Source of the DNA: Bacteroidia bacterium
GTDB lineage: Bacteria > Bacteroidota > Bacteroidia > AKYH767-A > OLB10
Direction: 5' to 3'
Assembly: GCA_037045145.1 (NCBI GenBank)
Contig: JBAOIA010000011.1
Coordinates: forward strand, 372,001-436,000
DNA: 64,000 bases
The first letter of the stretch is position 1. Every line of letters starts with the position of its first letter. Below, piece by piece: positions 36,438 to 44,606 of this stretch. A program made the position numbers and the translations under genes. The notes under the pieces were generated by a model that saw nothing but the letters and a program-made list of their open reading frames with translations, had not been told where the DNA came from and did no database searches.

Positions 36438-38177
36438 TTATTTTATTTTTATCAAAACAACATAATCAGAAAGAACTTTTATTTTTTCTGTTAATGTTTT
36501 CGTTGAAATGGTAACATCACTCGGGAGATTTAAAGTTTCAGGCAAGACATCAAAAATGTTTTTTACATAACTTGATTTAATAGCATAAGCAACATTATCA
36601 GCAGCCATGATTTTTGCATTTACAACACCAATGATGTTTCCGTCATAGTCAAATAAAGGTCCTCCGCTATTTCCAGGTTGAACAGGAACTGAAATTTGAT
36701 ATGTTGTAATGTCGCCTTGAAAACCTGTCTTGGAACTTATTTTTCCGTCTGTGAACTTGACTTCATCCCCCATGACGGATAAAGCCATTGGATAACCTAA
36801 AGCAAAAATATTTGTTCCAACATCGCTAATTTGAGTTTTAAAGTTGTAGGGCAATTTTGAATAAGGTTTAAATTTAGGGTCGTCAATTTTGATAATTGCC
36901 AAATCATTTTGCTTATCAGTTGTAATAACTTTCGCTTTGTATGAGTTCTTCTGTCCGCTTTGAATTAAATCTACTTCAATTTCATTTGCTTTTTCAACAA
37001 CATGATAATTTGTAACGATATAACCTTTTGCATCAACAATAAAACCTGTTCCGTTTCCTTTCCAATTGGAGCTTGATGAAAATTTTGAAATTGCATCATC
37101 CTCATCAATGTCTTGCTTAACAAGTAACCGCTCAAAAAGAACTTCCTTTTTCCCTGACTGAATATAAAAGCCAATGTTGTTTCCTTTAAAGGAATAGAAA
37201 TCTTCACTTTCAACAATTTGTCCGTTGATAGAGAAATAAACTTTGTCTTTGGCTTTGTTTATTTTAATAAGGTTTCGTTCACTTCCCTTATTGATGTTCG
37301 GTGATTCTGTCCATTTTGCGTATTCCAAATTTAATCCGTCTGTTCTTGCTCCAATCCTATAATAGCCGTTTGCACTTACGAAAAAGTAGTAATAGTTATT
37401 CCAATCTTTATAGCCATAAATTAGTCCATGTGCTGTATTTTTTTCTCCGCTCTTAAAATCTATTATAGTTTCAATTGAAAAATTTTTTTCAATTTCAATC
37501 GGTAAGTGAATCCATTGTGCATATCCTTTATCAGTTTTTGTTTTCATTAGTAATCCTTTACCTGCGATGATTTCACTTTTATAATCTTCTAAGTCCGCTG
37601 GCTCCCACCCATTTTCATCGTCAGTAGTTTTGAAACCTTCAAAAAATACTTTTTGACATTTTTCAAATTCATCACAGTCCATCACCCATTTGTCAACAAG
37701 TTTTCCGTCCTTATATTCTGCTTTAAACTTTAGTTTACCTGATTCATAATAGTCAATCCATTTTCCATTTGGAACACCCATTTTATAGTCAACTTCTCTT
37801 GCTTTTTGTCCATTCTCATACCAGAAAGTTGTAAGTCCATCTTCTTTATCTCCAACCATTGTGCTTACTCGGGATTTTTGTCCGTTCTTGTGATACCAAG
37901 TGCATAGTCCATCTGAAATATCTTTTTTGTTATCATACTTATCAATGACTATCATTTTCCCTTCCCATTGCAATTCACCCGTTATGTAATAATCCCTTGT
38001 TGTGCCAACAGGTTTACCATTGTCATCAAAATTGCAAAGGCGGTAGAAGGCAGCTTTGGATTGAGTGGTTACTTTCCAATCCTTGTCATAATAAATTTTT
38101 TCTTGCTTCTGTCCGAAAGCAAATTGTCCTGCAAATAAAAGCAGCAAGAGTCCAAATGTTTTAGTTAGTGATTTCAT
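36438..38177 (-). CDS. Secreted trypsin-like (HtrA-type) serine protease with MORN repeats
   Basis: The ATG at 38177 starts a signal peptide (MKSLTKTFGLLLLLFAGQFA). Residues 30-170 are MORN-type repeats (DGLCTWYHKNGQKSR, DGLTTFWYENGQKAR, GKWIDYYESGKLKF). A lectin/laminin-G-like beta domain follows (about 190-350). The S1C protease domain spans about 375-560, with the triad His in TNYHVV, Asp in NDLAIIKID and Ser in QPGNSGGPL. There is no PDZ domain. It would act in the periplasm or outside the cell, which makes a direct role with the cytoplasmic RES protein unclear. Confidence 0.88.
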   Translation of the reverse strand: MKSLTKTFGLLLLLFAGQFAFGQKQEKIYYDKDWKVTTQSKAAFYRLCNFDDNGKPVGTTRDYYITGELQWEGKMIVIDKYDNKKDISDGLCTWYHKNGQKSRVSTMVGDKEDGLTTFWYENGQKAREVDYKMGVPNGKWIDYYESGKLKFKAEYKDGKLVDKWVMDCDEFEKCQKVFFEGFKTTDDENGWEPADLEDYKSEIIAGKGLLMKTKTDKGYAQWIHLPIEIEKNFSIETIIDFKSGEKNTAHGLIYGYKDWNNYYYFFVSANGYYRIGARTDGLNLEYAKWTESPNINKGSERNLIKINKAKDKVYFSINGQIVESEDFYSFKGNNIGFYIQSGKKEVLFERLLVKQDIDEDDAISKFSSSSNWKGNGTGFIVDAKGYIVTNYHVVEKANEIEVDLIQSGQKNSYKAKVITTDKQNDLAIIKIDDPKFKPYSKLPYNFKTQISDVGTNIFALGYPMALSVMGDEVKFTDGKISSKTGFQGDITTYQISVPVQPGNSGGPLFDYDGNIIGVVNAKIMAADNVAYAIKSSYVKNIFDVLPETLNLPSDVTISTKTLTEKIKVLSDYVVLIKIK

Positions 38178-38217
38178 TTTGTTTTTGTTTTCTGTGTTCA
38201 AAGCACAAATGTTTCAA

Positions 38218-38249
38218 GTTAGCACGGTCGCCAAAGCATTGCGGCCAAC
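38218..38249 (-). repeat. Cassette-type 5' element, copy 4
   Basis: On the minus strand the 32-bp element starts GTTGGCCGCAATGC, contains GGCGACCG and ends GTGCTAAC followed by TTGAAACATT. It lies 40 bp upstream of the protease start codon. It is the best-conserved copy and a good model for the family. Confidence 0.65.
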
Positions 38250-38638
38250 ATTCATATATAAGAAGTTTTTCATTAAAACTTGCCGAATATTTCACAAATA
38301 TACCGGTATTAAGAAGTTGTACAAATTTAAGGTGCATATCCTATTTTGTCTAACGGGATTTGTATTTTACTTAGGTGGTTTTTACTGTGGGTATAAATCA
38401 TGGCGGTACGCAGGGTTTTATTGCCTAATAGCTGTTTAATTGCCAAAAGGTCGGTGCCACTTTCAAACAGGTTTTTTCACCACTTGTCCCGATTGCTCAG
38501 GAGCCTGACGAAGAAGGGCCGCATTTAACGACAAAGGCCTAAAATGGTTACAGCAATCTGCATATTAATTAACAATCCAAAATGTAATGTAACCTAATAG
38601 CCTTTTTCCTTGTATAGAAGTTATAAAATTCAATAAAG
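38250..38638. other. Non-coding gap at the right border of the RES/protease block
   Basis: No supported gene. The gap carries the right copy of the 48-bp direct repeat (38471-38518). Short plus-strand frames at 38168-38439 cross the signal peptide region and the element, and have no family features. Confidence 0.55.
38471..38518 (+). repeat. 48-bp direct repeat, right copy
   Basis: Partner of 34368-34415, same orientation, with six differences. Together they bound a 4.1-kb block with a different gene set from its flanks. This is what remains if a block was inserted at, or excised between, a repeated sequence. Confidence 0.75.
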
Positions 38639-40894
38639 ATGACAACAAAATCATTTTGGTCACAACGCGCCATGCTTAACATCAGGTCAAACAAAAGATT
38701 GTTTCTTGGCTGCCTGCTGGCAGGAAGTGTTGGTGCTTCAGCCTATTTGTTTTTAATACCTAAGGTTTATGAATCGCAGGCTATTTTAAAAAATATTGAC
38801 CCCGATAAACAGTCAACTTCCATTGCTGCAGAAATGATTCGTTCACCCAAAACAATTGAACAGTCTGTAAAAGGCATGGGGCTGAACGTAGAATATTTTG
38901 TAACCAAAAACTTTCAGACATCAGAGTGTTTTGACAATAAGCCTGTAAAAATTTCATATAACTTAAAGGACGAGTCGTTCAGTCAGCAATGTTTTAGTCT
39001 GCAACACGATGGTGAAAAAACCTACATACTTGAATATGAAGATCAGGCAGGACATCAACAAAAAAGAGGCAGCTATAATGAAATGCTCGATCTTGGATCA
39101 CTGGCTGTAACCATTGAAAAAACCCCTTATCTGAATTTACTGGACGATAAAGACGAAGTTTCGTTTACCATTTATTCTGACAGGAGCTTAGCCAACAAAA
39201 TTGCTGAGCAAAATCTGACTTGTACTATTGAAGATGGCGGAGTTATAAAACTAAACAGCCAAAGTACTAATCCTGCCAAGGCTTATCGTATTGCAAGTGC
39301 CGTTTCCAAAGGCTATGGCAATGCCGGACAAAAAGCTAACGAATCACATTCCATTGCCAATGTACAACTCATCAATAACCAACTCGATCGTGTTTCGCAA
39401 GAGCTTGACAATGCACAGCGCGAATTGTCGTATTTTCAAAGTGCAAACAATGCTTATGAAATGCCACAGCAGGCAGGTGCAGTATTAAACACCGTAAGTC
39501 AACTACAGATTCAGAAAGTAGAAGCAGATATGCAAATAGCTGCTTTGGATAACCTGAGTGACTATATGCGTAAGAACAGAAACGTGAATACCATTTCACC
39601 GGAGTATGGAACTATTACAGATATTATATACACAGAAACTTACCTGAAACTGAATGATAAAGTTGCAGAACGTCAGCAGCTGTTGGAGCAAGGTGCAGAC
39701 CTTTCAAAAGTTGATAAAGAAATAAGCTCACTTAAAGAAATGCTTGCAGAGAGTATCCGAAATACAAGAAAAAAATTAACCATCAGACAAGAAACTCTTG
39801 TAGCAGCTATTGTTTCGGCTAAAGACAGAATTCAAAATCTGCCACAGACAGAAGAAAAACTACAACAACTCAACAGAAGTATTTACTTATACACCAAGCT
39901 TTATGATTTTCTGATTCAGAAAAGAGCAGAAGCTATGGTTGAGGCTCCTGTTTTGCCACCATCATCATACATACTAAATGAGGCAAAAATGCCTACCTCA
40001 CCTATCGGTCCTAATCCTGCAAAAGTATGGTCGCTGGCATTGCTTGCATCACTTTTATTTGGTGCTTTAATAACTGCTGTTAAGCCACTACTAAAAATAA
40101 AAATCCGTAATCGTAAAGATCTTCAGAAATTTACAGACATTCCTTTTATTGCCAATATTGAAGCAGGTGGTAAAAAGCATGATTTCAGTGAGTCCTTTAT
40201 GACACTTTGTACCAAAATACTCATGCTTGGAAACAAACAGTCTGTACAGATGATAACCATAACATCAGCTAAAGCCGGTGAAGGAAAAACTACCATTGCG
40301 CAAAATTTAGCTATGGCTATGGGTAGGTTAGGAAAAAAAGCACTGTTGATTGATATGAATCCCATAAATCCTTCATTAAAAAACACTCTGGGCAATGAAG
40401 AAGAAAGCAGTTTTGCACAAGTTATTGAGGACAATAAAAACCTTCATCAGGCTGTACAAATAACAAACTACGAAAATGTTGATTTGCTTAGTGCCGGATA
40501 TCTTGCGCATGGCGTAAACACACTTCTTATAAATGATAAAACTGGCAACATTCTTGCAGATATGAAAACATTATACGATTATGTGATATTTGATACCCCC
40601 GAAACCAGTAATTATATGGATGCTGTTCCGTTGATGAAAATGAGTGATTTAAACATGTTTGTTGTTAAAGCAAACAGTGCCACTTTTGATCAACTTGAAT
40701 ATGCATCACAAATGAAAAAAGACTTTCAGGTTGAGAACCTATTTATGATTATTAATGGCATGACGGATACCATGAACCATTCCGGTATGCAGACTTCGGG
40801 CAAGGTAAAACAAATTCGCAGGCGTGAACAGGCAGAAGCAGAAATCAGGCTTATGCCAAGAATAATGAAAAAAGCAGCGTTATGGTTTTATTAA
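38639..40894 (+). CDS. Wzc-like polysaccharide co-polymerase with BY-kinase-type ATPase domain
   Basis: The 751-residue inner-membrane protein has transmembrane segments near residues 20-38 and 465-480. A Wzz-type periplasmic domain with long coiled coil (about 200-440) lies between them. The cytoplasmic ATPase has Walker A AKAGEGKTT (about 544-552), Walker A' ALLIDMN and Walker B VIFDTPE. Such proteins set the chain length and export of capsule or exopolysaccharide. The C-terminal tail lacks the tyrosine cluster of true BY-kinases and ends with a single Tyr (LWFY), so autophosphorylation may be reduced or absent. Confidence 0.88.
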   Translation: MTTKSFWSQRAMLNIRSNKRLFLGCLLAGSVGASAYLFLIPKVYESQAILKNIDPDKQSTSIAAEMIRSPKTIEQSVKGMGLNVEYFVTKNFQTSECFDNKPVKISYNLKDESFSQQCFSLQHDGEKTYILEYEDQAGHQQKRGSYNEMLDLGSLAVTIEKTPYLNLLDDKDEVSFTIYSDRSLANKIAEQNLTCTIEDGGVIKLNSQSTNPAKAYRIASAVSKGYGNAGQKANESHSIANVQLINNQLDRVSQELDNAQRELSYFQSANNAYEMPQQAGAVLNTVSQLQIQKVEADMQIAALDNLSDYMRKNRNVNTISPEYGTITDIIYTETYLKLNDKVAERQQLLEQGADLSKVDKEISSLKEMLAESIRNTRKKLTIRQETLVAAIVSAKDRIQNLPQTEEKLQQLNRSIYLYTKLYDFLIQKRAEAMVEAPVLPPSSYILNEAKMPTSPIGPNPAKVWSLALLASLLFGALITAVKPLLKIKIRNRKDLQKFTDIPFIANIEAGGKKHDFSESFMTLCTKILMLGNKQSVQMITITSAKAGEGKTTIAQNLAMAMGRLGKKALLIDMNPINPSLKNTLGNEEESSFAQVIEDNKNLHQAVQITNYENVDLLSAGYLAHGVNTLLINDKTGNILADMKTLYDYVIFDTPETSNYMDAVPLMKMSDLNMFVVKANSATFDQLEYASQMKKDFQVENLFMIINGMTDTMNHSGMQTSGKVKQIRRREQAEAEIRLMPRIMKKAALWFY

Positions 40895-40904
40895 TCTAAA
40901 TTTT

Positions 40905-41639
40905 ATGGGGGATAAAGCAAAATTCTTAAATCATTTTTTTGAGCGTATCAGCGAAATCAGGTATGCCGCAATGGGATTAACTGTTTCGCGCCCCGATGAA
41001 ATTGCTGCAGATATTATTCAGATTGCAATAAACAGGGACGACACACGCAAAATATTAACGGTGCTTGAATTTTCACCCTACCTAAAAAGAGTGCGTCTAG
41101 AAGAAAAGCCATTTTATTGTTTCATTCACCTAAAATTGAGTAATGGCCAATGGATTCAAATACAACTTATCTATGGCTTTGTAAGAAAAGGTATTCAATT
41201 TATGAATGAGAAAGAAGTATTGAACGATTGTACAGTTAATAGTGGAGGAGTAAAAGTTCCCGGTCATCATTTGAATTTTGAATATGTGTGGCTGATACAT
41301 TGTTTAAACAAAACAAATGTTCCCAATATTCAGCAATTATTTTTCTCACAATATAACCGTAATGAGCGTTCTGCAATTTTTGCACACATACGAAGCAGAT
41401 ATTTTTTAGAGCTCAATGTATTGGACGAACTATATGCTTTTCATAAAAAGACCTATCATCAGGTTTATGAAAAAATTATTCGCAGAAAGGAAAATATCTG
41501 GATAAAAAGAAACACTCGTAAAACACTTTATGCATTTTACAGTGCATTAAATCTTATAAAAACAAAAAGCATTAAAGTGCAGTTTAAAGGCTCAGGGTAT
41601 CATCCGTTTTCAAAAACAGAAAGAGCAAGAGTCTATTAG
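40905..41639 (+). CDS. Unknown protein downstream of the Wzc-like gene
   Basis: I do not recognise this 244-residue soluble protein. It has a mixed alpha/beta N-terminal half (ILTVLEFSPYLKRVRLEEKP, GQWIQIQLIYGF) and a basic helical C-terminal half (KIIRRKENIWIKRNTRKTLY). It starts 10 bp after the Wzc-like gene and is surely in the same operon, so a part in polysaccharide export or its control is a fair guess. Its stop overlaps the stop of the convergent B12-binding gene by 4 bp. Confidence 0.65.
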   Translation: MGDKAKFLNHFFERISEIRYAAMGLTVSRPDEIAADIIQIAINRDDTRKILTVLEFSPYLKRVRLEEKPFYCFIHLKLSNGQWIQIQLIYGFVRKGIQFMNEKEVLNDCTVNSGGVKVPGHHLNFEYVWLIHCLNKTNVPNIQQLFFSQYNRNERSAIFAHIRSRYFLELNVLDELYAFHKKTYHQVYEKIIRRKENIWIKRNTRKTLYAFYSALNLIKTKSIKVQFKGSGYHPFSKTERARVY

Positions 41640-42043
41640 TCTTTTCTATATTGTTCAACCCAATTGTTTATGTACTGAACAATTTCATTAGTGTTAGTGC
41701 CCGGGGCGAACAGTTTACCCACACCCATGTCATTTAATTTTTTCATATCGGCATCAGGAATAATGCCTCCGCCAGTAACAAGTACATCGGTCATTCCTTT
41801 TTCTTTAAGAAGTTCCATAATTTTTGGAAAAACAGTAAGGTGCGCTCCTGAGAGGATAGACACGCCTATGACATCAACATCTTCTTGCAGGGCAGTGTTC
41901 ACCACCATTTGTGGCGTTTGTCGAAGTCCGGTGTAAATAACTTCCATTCCTGCATCACGAAGAAAAGAAGCTATCACTTTTGCACCACGATCGTGACCAT
42001 CGAGGCCTACCTTGGTAATTAATACTCTGACTGGTCTGTTCAT
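41636..42043 (-). CDS. Cobalamin-binding domain protein (methylmalonyl-CoA mutase C-terminal type)
   Basis: The 135-residue protein is a stand-alone B12-binding domain. The motif DGHDRG (about 15-20) supplies the histidine that ligates cobalt. VIGVSILSGAH and LVTGGGIIP complete the pattern. Such domains work as a separate subunit with a mutase catalytic chain, which is not in the window. It reads against the Wzc operon. The terminator-bearing repeat lies upstream of it, and no cassette element directly precedes it. Confidence 0.88.
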   Translation of the reverse strand: MNRPVRVLITKVGLDGHDRGAKVIASFLRDAGMEVIYTGLRQTPQMVVNTALQEDVDVIGVSILSGAHLTVFPKIMELLKEKGMTDVLVTGGGIIPDADMKKLNDMGVGKLFAPGTNTNEIVQYINNWVEQYRKD

Positions 42044-42117
42044 AAACGCAAAAATAGCAAAGTGAACGGTATGGCAGCCGGGTTCAAAAAGATTGGTACT
42101 TTGAACATTTCAATCAG

Positions 42118-42247
42118 CAACAAACAATCGCAACACATCAAACAATAACTTTTTAAAACACTAGAAAGTAAAAATCCCTGAGGTGAAAGAACATCAGGGC
42201 CTTTTTTGTAATGGGGCTGTTTGATATTTGGTATAATGTTAGTGGCT
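42118..42247 (-). repeat. Terminator-bearing repeat, copy A
   Basis: This 130-bp unit matches copy B at 43088-43217. It begins with an identical 27-bp string (42118-42144), then shares ACACTAGAAAG, a CCCTGA...TCAGGG hairpin with T-run (42176-42206) and the end ATAATGTTAGTGGC. It lies directly 3' of the DUF1003 gene and can end its transcript. Its last bases GTTAGT (from 42238) are the inverse of ACTAAC at 43003-43008 upstream of the same gene. Confidence 0.7.
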
Positions 42248-42286
42248 GTTTTTCTTTTCTGTTGGGTAGTTTTACTTGGCAAACAA

Positions 42287-42979
42287 TTAATTCTTTTTTA
42301 TTTCTTTCATCAGGTCTTCCAGATAGTCAATTTGAACTTCCTGAATTTCCAATAATTTTTTGTTTTGATGAACAAGTAGGTGGTCAATTTTTTCACTTAG
42401 CAGTTTAATCTCAAGCTCAGCTTTTAGATTGATTTTGTAATCGTGTTCGCCACGCTGTCTATCCTTTTGTTCTTGTCTGTTTTGGCTCATCATAATAATG
42501 GGTGCTTGGATAGCTGCCAAACAAGAAAGAATTAAGTTAAGCAAAATGAAAGGATAGGGATCAAACGGTTTTGCTGCTATGAACCAAATGTTAATGGACA
42601 TCCAGATTATAATGAATGAGAAAAACGTAATGATAAATGTCCAGCTACCTCCAAAGGCAGCAACTCTGTCGGCTATTTTTTGCCCTAAAGTTAAAGTGGA
42701 TTCAATTTCGTCTTGAATGTTTTCTGAAAGGATTGAATTGTTTTTTATGGCATCCATCACATCTTGGTCAATGACCGCCAATTCTCCCTTTTCTTGAACT
42801 ATTAAAGAAGTCAAATAAAGTCGTCTGTATTGGTTTAATTCAACTAATGAAATATAGCTGTCTTTGTTGAAGTCCGGAATGTTAGATTGAATTAGGTTAA
42901 AAATACCTTCTCTGATTTCTTGTCCTTTTATTTCTTCACCATTTGGAATTTCTTTTTTGGTTATGTGACTTATTTTCAT
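42287..42979 (-). CDS. DUF1003 membrane protein
   Basis: The 230-residue protein has a cytoplasmic N-terminal part (about 1-105), then two transmembrane helices (about 114-135 and 143-162) and a long C-terminal coiled coil. The motif ADRVAAFGGSWTFI before helix 1, and LLNLILSCLAAIQAPIIMMS at helix 2, are the DUF1003 signature. The function of DUF1003 is unknown. The gene stands alone between a 5' element 5 bp upstream and a terminator repeat downstream, so it looks like a one-gene cassette. Confidence 0.85.
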   Translation of the reverse strand: MKISHITKKEIPNGEEIKGQEIREGIFNLIQSNIPDFNKDSYISLVELNQYRRLYLTSLIVQEKGELAVIDQDVMDAIKNNSILSENIQDEIESTLTLGQKIADRVAAFGGSWTFIITFFSFIIIWMSINIWFIAAKPFDPYPFILLNLILSCLAAIQAPIIMMSQNRQEQKDRQRGEHDYKINLKAELEIKLLSEKIDHLLVHQNKKLLEIQEVQIDYLEDLMKEIKKN

Positions 42980-42984
42980 TTCAA

Positions 42985-43008
42985 GTGTCCTTTAAAATTC
43001 TGACTAAC
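42985..43008 (-). repeat. Cassette-type 5' element, copy 5
   Basis: On the minus strand it starts GTTAGTCAGAAT and reaches GGACAC, 5 bp before the start codon of the DUF1003 gene. It keeps the GTT start, the AAT and the GGACAC of the other copies but lacks the closing AAC. It is a weaker member. Confidence 0.45.
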
Positions 43009-43087
43009 GTCAGTTTGTGAAAAAAATAATTTCAAAAACATGTTCAAATATATAGATAATGTTGTGTGTTTAGTTTATTCCTGCCAA

Positions 43088-43217
43088 CAACAAACAATCG
43101 CAACACATCAAACAGCAAGCGTAAAAAACACTAGAAAGCAAAAAGCCCTGAAGTGTTTTCTACTCTCAGGGCTTTTTTGCATTAGGGCTTTTTTCTATTC
43201 GGCATAATGTTGGCGGA
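43088..43217 (-). repeat. Terminator-bearing repeat, copy B
   Basis: The unit has the 27-bp string shared with copy A at 43088-43114. The GCCCTGA/TCAGGGC hairpin (43145-43172) has T-runs on both sides. The end is CGGCATAATGTTGGCGG. Bases 43137-43212 are identical to 49668-49743. It sits 15 bp after the stop of the MjaI-like endonuclease gene and should terminate the restriction operon. Confidence 0.8.
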
Positions 43218-43231
43218 TGTGGCTCTTTTTC

Positions 43232-43930
43232 TCACTTCGTCAGTCGTTTAATTTCTTGGGCAATATGGTCAACAACTTCTTCGTTCTTTATCTTGTCGTC
43301 AATGCTGAAAACTACGAATACCTGTCCACCGAATTTTTTAGTGAAGTCGTCAAAACTCGCTTTCATTCTCTCGGTCGCAGAGTAGTTGCCGAAGTTTGCT
43401 TTTGCTGTTACAGGTTTTATTTGAATGCCAAATGCTTTGTCGCCAACCCAACCCAGATAATCAATGTCGCCTGCGTGGTCTAGTTCGGGGTCGCTTTCTT
43501 CAAACTTTATGTTCGGAAAAGTCTTTGCAAGATTATCTTCTATTACAGATTTCTCTCTGATAAATCCGTCAAAAGTTCTGTTGATGGTAAGGTTATGAAT
43601 ATACTCAATGCAGTCTTGTAATGTAAGTTGGTTAAATGCTTCCGTCCATTCAGGAATTACTATCTCTTTAATTTTAATATAAAGTCTCTCGCCAAGTTCT
43701 TCCAAACTTTCTTTCGTAATTTTTGTAGGTGCTTTTCCATCTGTTGTTGCATTTTCAAAATACCATTTTTCCCAATCTTCAATCGTTTTCGGTTGGCATT
43801 CTCGAATGAGAGCCATTACTGCTCCAACCTTGTTAGGTCTGGAGAGCTGATAAGTTTGTGTGGCATAGTTTAGAACTTTCTCTTTCTTGCCAAACTCTTT
43901 GGAAAATCTTTTAGTAGGTTGCTTTTTCAC
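43232..43930 (-). CDS. MjaI-like type II restriction endonuclease
   Basis: The 232-residue protein looks like the MjaI restriction endonuclease family, which cuts CTAG. The conserved N-terminal stretch is YATQTYQLSRPNKVGAVMAL (22-41). The active site fits a PD-(D/E)XK variant: D155/D157 in AGDIDYLG and Q170-I-K172 in FGIQIKPV. It is the last gene of an operon whose first gene is a DNA methyltransferase. Its start overlaps the preceding HEPN gene by 20 bp. CTAG specificity is inferred from the family only. Confidence 0.75.
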   Translation of the reverse strand: MKKQPTKRFSKEFGKKEKVLNYATQTYQLSRPNKVGAVMALIRECQPKTIEDWEKWYFENATTDGKAPTKITKESLEELGERLYIKIKEIVIPEWTEAFNQLTLQDCIEYIHNLTINRTFDGFIREKSVIEDNLAKTFPNIKFEESDPELDHAGDIDYLGWVGDKAFGIQIKPVTAKANFGNYSATERMKASFDDFTKKFGGQVFVVFSIDDKIKNEEVVDHIAQEIKRLTK

Positions 43931-44606
43931 GATTTCTTAAATATTTTTTGTTAGTAGCACAGTCCATTACTATTTCTTTGAAGTTAAATAGGAACCCGTT
44001 TACAACAATGTCATATAGCTTTTTATATTCTTCAATTGAAATTGGTAAATACTCTCCATGGGCAATGCTGTTTCTTTGTCCTACTAAATCTTCATCAATG
44101 GTAAGTTGTATGTTTCGGTCAAATTTCCTCTTGTATCTGCTTTCAAACTCTAATGGATTAATGCCTAAAAGAATACAAACATCTTCGAAAATTACAAACT
44201 TTAAATTTGAAGTTTTTATTGGGCTTTTCCTAGAGAAATATGCCGTTTTATTCATACCCTCAAAAATCATCTTTATAACTCTTTGATGGTCTTTAATCTT
44301 GTTGCTGCTTTCTAAAACGTTTAATTCAGCACGTAGAATTATGCTTGCAAACGATTCACTTAAATCTGAAACATTATGAGACTGAAAGCTTACAAAGTCA
44401 TAATACCAATTCGCTAATTGCTTTATAAAGCCCTCCCAATGAGCGTAAAGCAAGGCAACACCAGCCCTAATTTTGGCTTTTTGTGCTTTTTCATTTTGCT
44501 CGGTAAGTAAAGCACTTCTATAATTGGAAAGTTCTGATATTCTCCAAGCATAGTCTTTTTCAACCAATTCGTATAGATATGTAAGTGTCTTTGGTTCTAT
44601 ACTCAT
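43911..44606 (-). CDS. HEPN-domain RNase-like protein (MAE_28990/MAE_18760 type)
   Basis: The 231-residue helical protein has the HEPN ribonuclease motif RxxxxH as R178-NSIA-H183 (GQRNSIAHGEYLPIS). The N-terminal block KIRAGVALLYAHWEGFIKQL (45-64) is typical of the MAE_28990/MAE_18760 group. HEPN proteins of this kind are often toxins or effectors in defence loci and cut RNA. The gene overlaps DUF262 upstream by 4 bp and the endonuclease downstream by 20 bp, so the four proteins are made together. A role as a back-up suicide RNase is inference. Confidence 0.8.
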   Translation of the reverse strand: MSIEPKTLTYLYELVEKDYAWRISELSNYRSALLTEQNEKAQKAKIRAGVALLYAHWEGFIKQLANWYYDFVSFQSHNVSDLSESFASIILRAELNVLESSNKIKDHQRVIKMIFEGMNKTAYFSRKSPIKTSNLKFVIFEDVCILLGINPLEFESRYKRKFDRNIQLTIDEDLVGQRNSIAHGEYLPISIEEYKKLYDIVVNGFLFNFKEIVMDCATNKKYLRNREKATY

